Positions 16,236 through 26,731 of a stretch of DNA of 64,000 bases are shown here, in pieces. The stretch covers positions 62,001 to 126,000 of the forward strand of contig NZ_AMZY02000020.1 of the NCBI RefSeq assembly GCF_000330725.2. Reading direction: 5' to 3'. The position numbers were made by a program, and so were the translations under genes. The stretch comes from Mariniradius saccharolyticus AK6. Lineage in GTDB: Bacteria; Bacteroidota; Bacteroidia; Cytophagales; Cyclobacteriaceae. A model generated the notes under the pieces. It saw nothing but the letters and a program-made list of their open reading frames with translations, made no database searches and had not been told where the DNA came from. Within the stretch, counting starts at the first letter, position 1, and each line of letters starts with the position of its first letter.

Positions 16236-17036
16236 TTGTAGCACGATCATAAAATCCCGCAGGAGACCAATGCAAGAAGATGCCAACACCAATTCTGTCA
16301 ACGGATCCAAGTCATTTGCAAGCCAAATCACAAATTGTTTTTTGTTAGGCCCCAACTGCACTGCACCAATAGATCGGGCATCCTCAAAAAATTCAAATCC
16401 TTTGTGCCAAAATTCACTACCCATCATGAGTTCCATAGCTCCTTTTTTTCCTGGTTCTTGGTAGTCAAACACCGCTTTGATATCTATTCTGCGGTTGCCA
16501 TCCGTCAACCATCCGAAGAAATTTGAGCCGACTTCTGTGCCATAGTTTTTCGTAACTACCAGTTTCCAAGCCGTTTCTGTTGGTTTCGTCTCGATCAAAG
16601 CGGCATAGTTGTCCTTGGATTCCAAAACCTCTTCGTCACCTCCCCCAAATTGGATTCCTCCAATGACGATACCCCCGCTCGTGAGTCCCCGGTAGTCAAG
16701 GTTTCTGCTGAAATTGACCATTGCTGAATCGCCAGCTAGCGATAATATCAAAAATGAGCCGTTGTGGTCAGATTTTGAGGTTTCCAAACGGTCGAATAGC
16801 TTGGAGTTGTATTTGGTTTTTGTAAATCCAGTTTTACCCTCTACAACTTGGAAGGTATGAAATCGGAACTTGGGAAAAGTAGACATACCATTCCATGTTA
16901 CCGGATATGCAGTTCCGTTTTTTAGAAGGTTGTCAGAAACAGCCATCAGGCGCTGGGCTTGGACGGATGTTAAAAAAGACAACAAACAAAGCGTCAATAA
17001 CGCTGAGATTCGGATAACTTTTGGGGAGTTTTTCAT
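16233..17036 (-). CDS. Secreted protein of unknown function
   Basis: I do not recognise the family. The 267-residue product has a signal peptide (RISALLTLCLLSFLTSVQAQ) starting from ATG 17036; the longer in-frame start at 17090 would bury it. The mature chain is rich in Gly, Asp and aromatic residues with a GGIVIGGIQFGGGDEEV segment near 120-137 and looks beta-rich. No lipobox and no catalytic motif recognised. It is single, convergent with the thiamine receptor gene, with no close neighbour on its own strand other than the anchored protein gene 168 bases upstream. Confidence 0.68.
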   Translation of the reverse strand: MKNSPKVIRISALLTLCLLSFLTSVQAQRLMAVSDNLLKNGTAYPVTWNGMSTFPKFRFHTFQVVEGKTGFTKTKYNSKLFDRLETSKSDHNGSFLILSLAGDSAMVNFSRNLDYRGLTSGGIVIGGIQFGGGDEEVLESKDNYAALIETKPTETAWKLVVTKNYGTEVGSNFFGWLTDGNRRIDIKAVFDYQEPGKKGAMELMMGSEFWHKGFEFFEDARSIGAVQLGPNKKQFVIWLANDLDPLTELVLASSCIGLLRDFMIVLQ

Positions 17037-17203
17037 GGCTACTAAAAATGGAGATGAATACCCAAATGAACGAATAAATGACTGCAACAAAGATCATTTT
17101 ACGTTTCTGTTTTTGGTAAATTCTGATAATTCAAAAAATTATTTTGGCAAAAAATAAGCAAGCATCTTTCTGTCATTCAAATAGTTGTGGCAATTGATTT
17201 TTT

Positions 17204-17809
17204 TTATTTGCCGGTATTGTTGATGAGTTTGAAATAATCCTTTAGACTCGTCAAGACCGGCATCCGAGCGTCTTCGGTTTCCAAGATCTTTATCTTTTTA
17301 CCCGAAAAATTGATCCCAAAATTCACCTCTTCATTGGATAGCAGGGGGAAAATGTCCTTCCCGAAAGCGAGGTGGGCAAATTTGTCTCCACCTTCAAAAC
17401 GAATCTCGCCTGACTTGCCGTTGCTGGGATTTTCCCAGTTCACCACAATCGGAATACTGTCATTGGGAAATTCCCAGTAGAGGTAAGCTTCGTCCTTGGT
17501 TCGATTGAGAAGGATGGCTACAGGAAGGCTGGTAACTTGGCTGTTTTCGGATATCTTGGAATGCCTGTAGGCCACCATCTTCGCCTCTTTGAGGTTTTCG
17601 ATATCATAGGCAATCGATCTTACATTTTTAAAAAATATCCGTTCCGCATCCGTTACCCGCATGGGTGAAGGTGCGGTTCCTGAGTTGTTGGCCCTTTTTT
17701 CATTGAAAAACGACAGACCGATCACGAGCAATATCGAAACCAACCCGAAGATTTTCAATATTCGGACAAGCTCCGGGGTCAATACTTTATCGGTACTAGA
17801 GGCTGGCAT
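17204..17809 (-). CDS. Membrane-anchored protein of unknown function
   Basis: A 201-residue protein with one hydrophobic segment (about 15-35, ILKIFGLVSILLVIGLSFF) after a short cytoplasmic tail, then a polar domain of about 160 residues presumably in the periplasm. The soluble part contains AILLNRTKDEAYLYWEFPND and EIRFEGGDKFAHLAFGKDIF, hinting at a beta-sandwich, but no family is recognised. It is not a lipoprotein. Same strand as the secreted protein gene at 16233-17036; the 168-base gap makes co-transcription possible but unproven. Confidence 0.68.
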   Translation of the reverse strand: MPASSTDKVLTPELVRILKIFGLVSILLVIGLSFFNEKRANNSGTAPSPMRVTDAERIFFKNVRSIAYDIENLKEAKMVAYRHSKISENSQVTSLPVAILLNRTKDEAYLYWEFPNDSIPIVVNWENPSNGKSGEIRFEGGDKFAHLAFGKDIFPLLSNEEVNFGINFSGKKIKILETEDARMPVLTSLKDYFKLINNTGK

Positions 17810-18001
17810 CTCGCAAGTTTGGAAAATAACTCATTTCGAATGAGGAAATGTTTCGACCCATGGCTGAATATTTTGAAAGCCACCCATCTATCCAAACTAT
17901 TTCAGCTTTGGTCATAGGGAGATTGGGTTTTTACGCTCATTATGCTGAATTTGGAATACCGTTATGATGAAAATCAAAGAACTCCCCAAAGCTGTCATTC
18001 T

Positions 18002-19684
18002 ATGAAAAAGGCGATCTTTTTATTTCTCTTCCTTCTGAGCTTCCAAGTCTCGGCAACCGAAATGTACCACGCCGTGATGAGCTTTCAGGCAGATCTCGGC
18101 GCCTTGAATCGAAAATACAACAACCGGCTTTCGGAGGAGTATTTTGTGCGCATGGATCGGCTTTACACGGATTGGCTGCAGGCCTTGGAAAGAATGCCAT
18201 ACGATTCCTATTCCATGGATGGCAAACTGGATTACCAATTGATGAAAAACCACCTGGAAAAGGAGCTGTTCTTCCACCAAGCCGCCTACGAGGATTTCAA
18301 GCTGGTCAAAAACGTCACCGATGTGGCGGCGCCCTTGGAGCAATTTTACCAAACCCGCCGGATGGCCGTGAAGCCCAAGGCACAGGATTTGGCTGCCGAG
18401 TTTGCAAAAGTGGAGAAGGCTGTGAAGACCAAGTGGGAGCAAACCAAGAAAACCACTCCTTATGACAGTTGGCAAAAAGCCGACCTCGCTTCCCAAGTGG
18501 TGGAATCCCTCCGGAAAAGCACCGAGGAGGCATACAATTTCTACTACGACTATGATCCGGATTTCACCTGGTGGATGAAAGAGCCTTGGAAAAGCCTGGA
18601 CAAAACCCTGAAGGATTACGCAGCATTCCTGAAAACCCACTTTGTCAACACTGTGGTAAAGGATGACGGTTCGGGTATCATCGGCAAGCCGGTCGGCAAA
18701 CTGGCCATCGAAAAGGAATTGGCCTACAACATGATCCCCTACACCGCCGAGGAACTCCTCAAGGAAGGGGAAAAGCAATATGCCTGGTGTGAGCGCGAAA
18801 TGCTCAAAGCCTCACAGGAATTGGGATTTGGAAATGACTGGAAAGCGGCATTGGAATCCGTCAAAAACACCTATGTCCCCGCAGGCGAATGGCCCGAGAT
18901 GGTCGGGGAAATGGCAGAAGAAGCGATTCAGTTCTTGGAAACGAGGGATTTGATCACGATTCCGGAAATGGCCAAGGAGACCTGGCGGACCACGATGATG
19001 TCAGCCGAGCGGCAAAAGGTGAGTCCATTTTTCCTCGGAGGAGAAACGATCATCATTTCCTATCCAACCTCTACGATGACCCACGAAGAGAAGATGATGA
19101 GCATGCGTGGCAACAATCCGCATTTTTCCCGTGCGACCGTCCAACACGAATTGATCCCCGGACACCACTTGCAGCAGTTTATGAACCAGCGGTATTTCCC
19201 CCACAGGAGGTTGTTCTACACGCCTTTTTGGATCGAGGGATGGACACTGTATTGGGAGTTTAACCTGTGGGACAAGCAGTTTCCGCGTGATGCCAAAGAC
19301 CGGGTCGGTATGCTTTTCTGGAGGATGCACAGGGCGGCGAGGATTGTCTTTTCGCTCAATTACCACCTTGGCAAGTGGACACCGCAGCAATGCATCGACT
19401 TCTTGGTGGACAAAGTGGGCCACGAGCGCGCCAATGCAGAAGCCGAAGTCAGGCGTTCATTTGAGGGCAACTATGGACCGCTGTACCAATTGGCCTATAT
19501 GATTGGGGGTTTGCAGGTCTATTCGCTGAAAAATGAAATGGTCCAGTCCGGAAAAATGACCGAGAAACAGTTCCACGATTTCTTTATTACCCAAAACTAC
19601 ATGCCAATCGAGCTGCTCCGCGCGCGGATGAAGGAGGAAAAAATCCCGAGAAACTTCAAGAGCAGCTGGAGGTTTTTGGATTGA
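18002..19684 (+). CDS. DUF885-family secreted metallohydrolase
   Basis: Predicted exported zinc-dependent hydrolase of the DUF885 group, related to the thermolysin-like HExxH clan. The 560-residue protein has a signal peptide (KKAIFLFLFLLSFQVSA) and, near its middle, the DUF885 hallmark H382-E-L-I-P-G-H388-H, where the two histidines and glutamate would bind zinc and activate water. The helical N-terminal part is rich in W, Y and charged residues. Length fits the family (about 550-600). ATG 18002 starts the signal peptide exactly, so the upstream ATG at 17942 is rejected. The natural substrate is not known; some members act as peptidases. Confidence 0.87.
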   Translation: MKKAIFLFLFLLSFQVSATEMYHAVMSFQADLGALNRKYNNRLSEEYFVRMDRLYTDWLQALERMPYDSYSMDGKLDYQLMKNHLEKELFFHQAAYEDFKLVKNVTDVAAPLEQFYQTRRMAVKPKAQDLAAEFAKVEKAVKTKWEQTKKTTPYDSWQKADLASQVVESLRKSTEEAYNFYYDYDPDFTWWMKEPWKSLDKTLKDYAAFLKTHFVNTVVKDDGSGIIGKPVGKLAIEKELAYNMIPYTAEELLKEGEKQYAWCEREMLKASQELGFGNDWKAALESVKNTYVPAGEWPEMVGEMAEEAIQFLETRDLITIPEMAKETWRTTMMSAERQKVSPFFLGGETIIISYPTSTMTHEEKMMSMRGNNPHFSRATVQHELIPGHHLQQFMNQRYFPHRRLFYTPFWIEGWTLYWEFNLWDKQFPRDAKDRVGMLFWRMHRAARIVFSLNYHLGKWTPQQCIDFLVDKVGHERANAEAEVRRSFEGNYGPLYQLAYMIGGLQVYSLKNEMVQSGKMTEKQFHDFFITQNYMPIELLRARMKEEKIPRNFKSSWRFLD

Positions 19685-19695
19685 TGAAAAAAACT

Positions 19696-19728
19696 AATCC
19701 CCCAAGGGTTTGGAAGTCTTGGGGGATC
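19696..19728. terminator. Bidirectional terminator
   Basis: ATCCCCCAAG (19697-19706) pairs with CTTGGGGGAT (19718-19727). The preceding A-run (19687-19693) acts as a U-run for the minus-strand gene ending at 19736; the hairpin also sits right after the DUF885 stop. Confidence 0.78.
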
Positions 19729-19735
19729 ATTTAAC

Positions 19736-20407
19736 CTACTTGTCTTTTTTGAGTGTGATAATAACAACTCCATTTTTGGCTTTCTCACCATATTTCTCGA
19801 GTAAAAATTTGTCCTTTATAACCTCAATGCTTTGAATATCATCAGGATTTATTTTTTCAATATCTACAATAGGCACCTTCCCATCCTTTGTTGATAATAA
19901 CATCAATGGGCTATTATCGGCATTTGCGGAAACCTTAAGTTTTATGCTTGGATCGGGGCTGGCTTCAGTCGCCGTTTTGCTTCTGCCATGGGAAAATGGA
20001 ATTGATATGTCACTAATCTCTTTAAGTTCCTGAAGCTGCTTTTGCTGGGTTACGCTAAGTTCATTTTTAATGGCAACCAAAGTCAACAATTTCTTACGCT
20101 TCAACGAGTTTTCTAATTTGAGGATAAGGTCCATTTGCTTTGAAACTTCCTCAGTATTTACCTTAGTCTCTTGTAGCAATTTCCTCAATTTTACGGTAGC
20201 CTCGTCCAAATCCCATTTGATCTCACTGAATTCACTGGAATTTTGACTATTTATTTTGTTTATTTTTTCTGCCTGCTGGTCAGAAAGGGAAATGGTGAAT
20301 CTGTGTTGGAAAACCTGATTGGCTGTAAAAAGCACCTCTTCGAACATGTCCTGTGCATAGGTGACACCTGAACTGAGGATCATCACAATTATCAATATCT
20401 TTTTCAT
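19736..20407 (-). CDS. Periplasmic protein with TonB-plug-like C-terminal motif (ECF operon)
   Basis: Third gene of an ECF sigma-factor operon. The 223-residue protein has a signal peptide (about 1-18, ending VTYAQ), a helical, charged middle (about 30-130) with periodic Leu/Lys/Glu reminiscent of Spy/CpxP-type periplasmic sensors (SVTQQKQLQELKEI), and a C-terminal part ending INPDDIQSIEVIKDKFLLEK, then YGEKAKNGVVIITLKK. That last pattern matches the DIxSIEVLKD...YG..A.NGVVIITTKK stretch of TonB receptor plug domains, but there is no barrel. The plug-like end could mimic a receptor plug in signalling; that is inference. ATG 20407 starts the signal peptide. Confidence 0.75.
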   Translation of the reverse strand: MKKILIIVMILSSGVTYAQDMFEEVLFTANQVFQHRFTISLSDQQAEKINKINSQNSSEFSEIKWDLDEATVKLRKLLQETKVNTEEVSKQMDLILKLENSLKRKKLLTLVAIKNELSVTQQKQLQELKEISDISIPFSHGRSKTATEASPDPSIKLKVSANADNSPLMLLSTKDGKVPIVDIEKINPDDIQSIEVIKDKFLLEKYGEKAKNGVVIITLKKDK

Positions 20408-20417
20408 ACAATTTCGA

Positions 20418-20738
20418 TTAAAATTCATTCAATAATGAGGAAGTAGGAGATTCCCAAGACTCCAACTCGGATGTTCGTTCGATCTTGAATTGGAGTTCAT
20501 GGTTGGGTTTTTCTTCAAGGGTTATGATGATTACGTCCTGTTCCAAGGATTGCACTGCTTCATCCCTCGCAAAAAACCAAGCAGCCATTACCAAAGAAGC
20601 CGCGATCCCCAACGGAATCCACCAATTGACACTTCTTTGTCTCTTCGCTTTCGGGAAATCAGGGATTTGAATCTCGTTATCCTTTTCCTTCAATTGGGCG
20701 AAGAAGCTTTCGATTTCTTTATCGTGTTCGGTTTTCAT
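20418..20738 (-). CDS. Probable anti-sigma factor (single membrane span)
   Basis: Likely holds the upstream-encoded sigma factor inactive at the inner membrane. The 106-residue protein has an acidic/basic cytoplasmic N-terminus (residues 1-35, including FFAQLKEKDNEIQIPDFP), one hydrophobic span (about 38-55, WWIPLGIAASLVMAAWFFA) and a short periplasmic tail. It starts one base before the sigma-factor stop ends (TGATG), so translation is coupled. No classical zinc-binding HCC motif is present, so it would be a non-ZAS type anti-sigma. Role assigned from gene order and topology. Confidence 0.72.
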   Translation of the reverse strand: MKTEHDKEIESFFAQLKEKDNEIQIPDFPKAKRQRSVNWWIPLGIAASLVMAAWFFARDEAVQSLEQDVIIITLEEKPNHELQFKIERTSELESWESPTSSLLNEF

Positions 20739-21223
20739 CACTGTTCGATTCTGGATTTTTCGATCAATTTTTTCAGGTTTTTCTTTCCCCGGTCATAATG
20801 TGTTCGCACTGTGCCAAGTCCTATTTCCATCACTTCTGCTGCCTTTTCCAAAGTCAATCCATGGTAAAATACCAGCAAAAGTACTTCTCGCTGCTTGGCG
20901 GGCAATAGCTGAATCAGCTCTTCGGGAGACTGGTCCGCGTAACCGGACACCATTTCATCAGGCACATCGTAGTCCTCCAAAAGCGGCAGGATCGCATTCG
21001 CCTGTGCCATGGAACCATTTGCCGTAAATCGGATGACAGAAAACAGCCAAGTCTTGACTGAGGACTTCCCGCCGTAGACGGCCTTGCTTTCCAATATCTT
21101 CAAATACACCTGCTGCAGCACATCCTTGGCCATCTCATCGTCGAATCGACAACACTGCCGTGCCCAAATGTAGGCGTCACGGTGAAGCGCTTTGACGGTT
21201 TGTTCCAGTTGCTCGTGCTGCAT
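20738..21223 (-). CDS. ECF-type RNA polymerase sigma factor
   Basis: Directs RNA polymerase to a specific promoter set in response to an envelope signal. The 161-residue protein has region 2 (about 10-70: DAYIWARQCCRFDDEMAKDV, VYLKILE, VKTWLFSVIRFTA) and region 4 with a helix-turn-helix (about 112-150: LPAKQREVLLLVFYHGLTLE, AAEVMEIGLGTVRTHYDRG). Size and layout are typical of ECF sigma factors. ATG 21223 fits the family start; upstream in-frame residues are not sigma-like. Operon order is sigma, anti-sigma, periplasmic protein, a common self-regulating arrangement. The signal is unknown. Confidence 0.9.
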   Translation of the reverse strand: MQHEQLEQTVKALHRDAYIWARQCCRFDDEMAKDVLQQVYLKILESKAVYGGKSSVKTWLFSVIRFTANGSMAQANAILPLLEDYDVPDEMVSGYADQSPEELIQLLPAKQREVLLLVFYHGLTLEKAAEVMEIGLGTVRTHYDRGKKNLKKLIEKSRIEQ

Positions 21224-21414
21224 GTCTGATACTTGGTGTGGAAAAGTCGGAATTATATGACAGGAGAAATCTAATTTTTTCCAAATATTCCTAACGGAAA
21301 AAAGAAACGCTCCCCGAATGAAACGGAAGAAGGTTTGGACTCGGGCAATTTCCAAATGGTTTTTCGCATATCTCTCTAATTAGACTGACTGGAAGAATAT
21401 TATTCCGAGCCGAA

Positions 21415-22957
<1,543 letters not shown>

Positions 22958-22977
22958 TATTTGTTTTGTGTCATTTT

Positions 22978-23022
22978 AGGCCGGTCATTGGGTGGCAATC
23001 TCTCCCTAGACCGGCCTTTTTT
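22978..23022 (+). terminator. Intrinsic terminator of guaB
   Basis: AGGCCGGTC (22978-22986) pairs with GACCGGCCT (23009-23017), followed by TTTTTT. Confidence 0.88.
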
Positions 23023-23094
23023 GTTTAATGCTTGGATTTTGCTTGTTCGGCTAAATTGTCGGATATTGAAATCATGTAAAATTATCTTTTTCCT

Positions 23095-23541
23095 ATGACC
23101 ACTGAAATCATCCTTCGCTACCTCCATTTCATCTGCATTTTTGCCATTGTGGGCTCGCTTGTCTCCGAGCATTTGCTGTTGAAAAATACTCTCTCAAGGA
23201 GGGAACTGGATAGACTGTCCAAAATCGATGCGGTGTATGGGCTTGCGGCTTTGGTTTTGCTTGGCGTTGGGATGACGCTTTGGTTGGGTGGTATCGGAAA
23301 GCCTACGGATTTTTACAGTAAAAACCCGATTTTCCATGTCAAACTCACGCTCTTCGTATTGATAGGGATTTTGTCGATATATCCGACGGTGTTCTTTTTA
23401 AAAAACAGAAAGGGCGATCCTGAGGAAGAAATCGCAGTGCCGAAGGGGATTTTTTGGTCCTTGAGGCTTGAGCTTTTGTTGCTTCTTGTGATACCCATTT
23501 TGGCTGGACTGATGGCCAAGGGAATCGGTTCTGCCGGATAA
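23095..23541 (+). CDS. DUF2214-family membrane protein
   Basis: Four hydrophobic segments in 148 residues (about 5-25, 45-65, 80-100, 120-142), matching the DUF2214 family of small inner-membrane proteins of unknown role. Family-like features are the early LRYLHFICIFAIVGSLVSEH with His12, and GVGMTLWLGGIGKPTDFYSKN followed by NPIFHVKLTLFVLIG with a conserved His. Conserved histidines within membrane helices hint at haem or metal binding, which is inference. Stand-alone gene between guaB and the convergent ndk. Confidence 0.8.
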   Translation: MTTEIILRYLHFICIFAIVGSLVSEHLLLKNTLSRRELDRLSKIDAVYGLAALVLLGVGMTLWLGGIGKPTDFYSKNPIFHVKLTLFVLIGILSIYPTVFFLKNRKGDPEEEIAVPKGIFWSLRLELLLLLVIPILAGLMAKGIGSAG

Positions 23542-23545
23542 CAAA

Positions 23546-23572
23546 AAACCCCATGCTTTGACAACATGGGGC
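23546..23572 (-). terminator. Terminator of ndk
   Basis: CCCCATG (23549-23555) pairs with CATGGGG (23565-23571); the plus-strand A-run before it gives a U-run on the minus strand after the hairpin. Confidence 0.75.
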
Positions 23573-23595
23573 CTAGGGCTTCTAGTATAGTTTAA

Positions 23596-24018
23596 TTAGA
23601 GTACGCGTTCCAATTGGCTGAAATAGAAGTCGCCTTCGATCTTGGCGTTTTCGTCTGAGTCGGAGCCATGCACAGCGTTGGCTTCGATGGATTTTGCGAA
23701 GATTTTGCGAATGGTGCCCTCAGCGGCATTGGCGGGGTTGGTGGCACCGATCAAGGTCCTGAAATCCTCCACTGCATTGTCTTTTTCCAAAATGGCCGCG
23801 ATGATCGGACCGGATGACATATAGTTGCAAAGGTCGGCGTAGAAGGGCCTCGCTTTATGTACTTCGTAGAATTTGCCTGCCAACTCAGGAGTCAATCGGG
23901 TGGCTTTCATCGCTACGATTTTGAAGCCTGCCTCCTCGATCATTTTCAATATCGCTCCCGAATTGCCTGCTTCAAAAGCATCAGGCTTAATCATGGTAAA
24001 TGTTCTGTTCCCTGCCAT
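23596..24018 (-). CDS. ndk: Nucleoside-diphosphate kinase
   Basis: Transfers the terminal phosphate of ATP to other nucleoside diphosphates through a phosphohistidine. The 140-residue protein begins [11 protein letters not shown] with the NDK-typical Lys11, and has the active-site region [12 protein letters not shown] with phosphorylated His117. Length is standard. ATG 24018 is chosen; an upstream start at 24207 would add 63 residues not found in the family. A TAATTTTG box on the minus strand lies 33 bases upstream. Confidence 0.97.
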   Translation of the reverse strand: MAGNRTFTMIKPDAFEAGNSGAILKMIEEAGFKIVAMKATRLTPELAGKFYEVHKARPFYADLCNYMSSGPIIAAILEKDNAVEDFRTLIGATNPANAAEGTIRKIFAKSIEANAVHGSDSDENAKIEGDFYFSQLERVL

Positions 24019-24050
24019 TATAATGATATTTGTAGGTTTAAATGTGGGTG

Positions 24051-24058
24051 CAAAATTA
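24051..24058 (-). promoter_or_regulatory. Promoter -7 box of ndk
   Basis: On the minus strand TAATTTTG followed by CACCC matches TAnnTTTG and the frequent TTTGCACC context of Bacteroidota promoters. No good -33 TTG at standard spacing was seen. Confidence 0.45.
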
Positions 24059-24206
24059 AGTGAAATCAATGAAATTCCATATTGGGACTGTGAATTCTCT
24101 GTTATCTGTTTCAACGTTAACAAGTTAGGCCAATTGGGATTTTTCAAAAATAATCCTGACATTTGCGGACTGTGTGCTTTGCTAAGGACACTGCAATTGC
24201 TATCCA

Positions 24207-25247
24207 ATGAGCGAATTAGAGTTATTCAAACACCATATTTCCTCTCCCCAAAAAGTAGTCATCACCACCCACCACAAGCCCGACGCCGACGCTCTTGGTT
24301 CATGCTTGGGGATGGCTAATTTCCTTCTCAAATTGGGACACGAGGTCACAGTTGTCACTCCCTCTGACTATCCGTCGTTTTTGCATTGGATGAAAGGCAA
24401 CGAGGAGGTCCTTAATTTTGAAGACCCAAAGGAGCAGCCACTTGCGATTGAAAAGGTGAAGGAAGCCGGGATAATCTTTTGTTTGGATTTTTCCTGCCCC
24501 AAGCGAATGCATGGACTGCTTCCCTACGTGGATAAATCAAAAGCCTATAAAGTCAACGTCGACCATCACCAGGATCCAAAGGATTTTGCCGACTTCAGAT
24601 ACTGGAGCACGGCTGCGGCTGCGACCTGCGAGTTGGTATACGAGCTGATCGTAAATATTGGCTGCAAGCATATGATCGACAAGGATATTGCCGATTGTCT
24701 CTATGCAGGAATCATGACCGATACAGGTGGCTTTAGGCACCCCAATACGACCAAGAATGTGCACTTGATCACGGCCGAACTTATCGATATCGGCGCTGAC
24801 AATACCAAGATTTCAAGGCTGATCTACGATACCAATAGTATCAATCGCTTGAAATTTATCGGTTTTGCAATCACGCGAAGGCTAGTGATTCTTCAAGATT
24901 TGAAGACTGCCTATTTCAAAATCAGCAAAAAAGATCTCAAGAAATTCGATTCCCAAACCGGGGATACAGAAGGTCTCGTAAACTATGCCTTATCTTTGGA
25001 CGGGATCCATGTCGCCGCGCTCTTTACCGAGCGTGAAGATGGCATCAAGATTTCTTTTCGGTCCACCGATGATGTAGCGGTCAATAAGTTTGCCGCGGAA
25101 TATTTTGACGGCGGAGGGCATAAAAATGCCTCAGGAGGAAAGTCCCAACTCAGTTTGGACGAAACCACTGAAAAATTTGAAATATTAATCAAACAAAATT
25201 ATACCTCTCTATTTACTCAACCTGAACTTGTTCATGAAAAAAATTAA
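24207..25247 (+). CDS. DHH-family phosphoesterase (NrnA-like)
   Basis: Predicted to degrade short oligoribonucleotides and possibly remove the 3'-phosphate of pAp. The 346-residue protein carries the DHH motifs [11 protein letters not shown] (22-32), D94 in FCLDFS, DHH at 119-121 and TDTGGFRHP (171-179), and the DHHA1 domain motif [12 protein letters not shown] near 305-316. Length matches NrnA. The FKBP gene starts 14 bases before its stop, so it heads an operon with three FKBP lipoprotein genes. The order DHH phosphoesterase then FKBP lipoprotein recurs in this phylum; why an RNA-turnover enzyme is coupled to envelope isomerases is not known. Confidence 0.9.
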   Translation: MSELELFKHHISSPQKVVITTHHKPDADALGSCLGMANFLLKLGHEVTVVTPSDYPSFLHWMKGNEEVLNFEDPKEQPLAIEKVKEAGIIFCLDFSCPKRMHGLLPYVDKSKAYKVNVDHHQDPKDFADFRYWSTAAAATCELVYELIVNIGCKHMIDKDIADCLYAGIMTDTGGFRHPNTTKNVHLITAELIDIGADNTKISRLIYDTNSINRLKFIGFAITRRLVILQDLKTAYFKISKKDLKKFDSQTGDTEGLVNYALSLDGIHVAALFTEREDGIKISFRSTDDVAVNKFAAEYFDGGGHKNASGGKSQLSLDETTEKFEILIKQNYTSLFTQPELVHEKN

Positions 25248-26172
25248 TGCATTTGTATTTTCGGTCATGTTGCTTGCAACGGCTAGTGGATTGATGTCCT
25301 GCAAGAAGAAAATGACCACTTCCGATGGTATCGAATACACCTTTGTCAAGGAAGGAGACACCAAGCCTAACAACGGTGACTACATATTGTACCACTTGAT
25401 CGTCAAAAACGACAAGGATTCCACCTTCATTTCCACTTACGACTCCAATATGCCAGGCTATATCCTGTACAACGACTCTCTTCCAAAAGAGAGCGGAATG
25501 GACGAGATTTTCCTTGGCTTAAAAAAAGGAGACAGTATCACCTTGGTAGCCAAGGCTGAAAAGATTTTCGGCGAAAACAACATCCCGATGTTCCTGAAAA
25601 AAGATCAGGACGTGAAGGTCCAGATAGGCGTCATCGACGTGACTGACCAAGCAGGCGTGGAGACTTACTTCAATGCGCTCCAGGAAGCCCAAATCAAAAA
25701 GATGGAAGAAAATGCCGTCAAACAATTGGCGACTGATAAGCAATTGATCGAGGATTATCTCAAGGAAAAAAATATCCAAGCTTCCAAGACAGAATCGGGG
25801 CTCTACTACGTCATAGAGAAACAAGGTGAAGGTCCAGAGATTGAAACCGGGAATTTGGCCTTTGTTCACTATGCGGGATACCTGTTGGATGGAACCATCT
25901 TCGACACTTCCATGAAGGAATTGGCGCAAGCCAACGGCGTCTACAATGAGCAAAGAGACAGCATGGGCGGTTACGCTCCTTTGGAAGTGGCCGTAGGCGA
26001 AGGTAGGGTTATTCCAGGATGGGACGAAGGTCTAGGATTGTTGAAAAAAGGAGACAAAGCCAAATTCTTCATTCCTTCCACATTGGCCTATGGCGAAAGG
26101 GGTGCAGGCGGAATGATCAAGCCTAACTCTATCCTCATCTTTGACGTAGAGATCACAGACGTTCAAAAATAA
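25234..26172 (+). CDS. FKBP-type peptidyl-prolyl isomerase lipoprotein, double domain
   Basis: Lipid-anchored folding helper in the cell envelope. The 312-residue protein has a lipoprotein signal with Cys23 (GLMSC), a degenerate FKBP-like domain (about 30-130: SDGIEYTFVKEGDTKPNNGD, LKKGDSITLVAKAEKIFG) and a canonical C-terminal FKBP domain (about 185-312: YYVIEKQGEGPEIETG, FVHYAGYLLDGTIFDTS, AYGERGAGGMIKPNSILIFD). Between FDTS and VIPGWDEGL there is an insertion (ELAQANGVYNEQRDSMGGYA) shared with the next two genes. ATG 25234 overlaps the DHH gene end by 14 bases. Resembles GldI-type gliding lipoproteins but a gliding role is not shown. Confidence 0.88.
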   Translation: MKKINAFVFSVMLLATASGLMSCKKKMTTSDGIEYTFVKEGDTKPNNGDYILYHLIVKNDKDSTFISTYDSNMPGYILYNDSLPKESGMDEIFLGLKKGDSITLVAKAEKIFGENNIPMFLKKDQDVKVQIGVIDVTDQAGVETYFNALQEAQIKKMEENAVKQLATDKQLIEDYLKEKNIQASKTESGLYYVIEKQGEGPEIETGNLAFVHYAGYLLDGTIFDTSMKELAQANGVYNEQRDSMGGYAPLEVAVGEGRVIPGWDEGLGLLKKGDKAKFFIPSTLAYGERGAGGMIKPNSILIFDVEITDVQK

Positions 26173-26176
26173 AATA

Positions 26177-26731
26177 ATGAAAAAGTTAAGCTTGCTGTTG
26201 ATTGCCTTGGTCGGATTACTGACTGGATGTGTTTCTGATGATGAAAACTTACAGATTATCTTGGAGCGGGATTTGGCAGCGATCGAAAAGTATGTCAACG
26301 AAAATCCAATCCCTTCCGCAAAGGAACTGGTAGACAATGGCACTGGTATTAGGATCTACTGGACGTCTGTTTCTAACAGTGGCAAAAAGCCCGAAGTGAG
26401 CGATACGATCAGTGTAAACTATACCGGAAAGCTTCTCGATAACCGTGTCTTTGACACTTCGATAGAATCTGTCGCCCGGGCGAATAACATATTTTCCTCT
26501 AGCCGAAAGTATGAGCCACTCCGGTATCCCATCGGCTTTGGTTTTACAATCCCAGGTTTTGAGTTTGCAATTCTGCAAATGGAGCAAGGTGATAAAGCCA
26601 CGGTAATTATGCCTTCTCTCTATGGATATGGATCGGAAGAAGTGGGCAGCATTCCCAGAAACTCTCCGCTGGTATTCGAGCTGGATCTTATAGAAGTGAA
26701 AAAGATTAAAGTAGAGGACGAGCTTCCATGA
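26177..26731 (+). CDS. FKBP-type isomerase lipoprotein
   Basis: Second of three FKBP lipoproteins in the operon, starting 4 bases after the previous stop. 184 residues, lipobox LLTGC with Cys18, then a helical linker (LERDLAAIEKYVNENPIPSA) and one FKBP domain: VSDTISVNYTGKLLDNRVFD, the inserted loop ESVARANNIFSSSRKYEP, FTIPGFEFAILQMEQGDKAT, YGYGSEEVGSIPRNSPLVF. Several active-site aromatic positions of canonical FKBPs differ (GFEF for GWDE), so catalytic activity may be low and a binding/chaperone role is possible. The stop overlaps the next ATG (ATGA). Confidence 0.87.
   Translation: MKKLSLLLIALVGLLTGCVSDDENLQIILERDLAAIEKYVNENPIPSAKELVDNGTGIRIYWTSVSNSGKKPEVSDTISVNYTGKLLDNRVFDTSIESVARANNIFSSSRKYEPLRYPIGFGFTIPGFEFAILQMEQGDKATVIMPSLYGYGSEEVGSIPRNSPLVFELDLIEVKKIKVEDELP

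Noticed and set aside
18020-18778. 252-codon minus-strand open frame
   Set aside because: It lies fully inside the DUF885 gene on the other strand and its product (His/Leu/Gly-rich) has no domain; it is a shadow of a real coding region.
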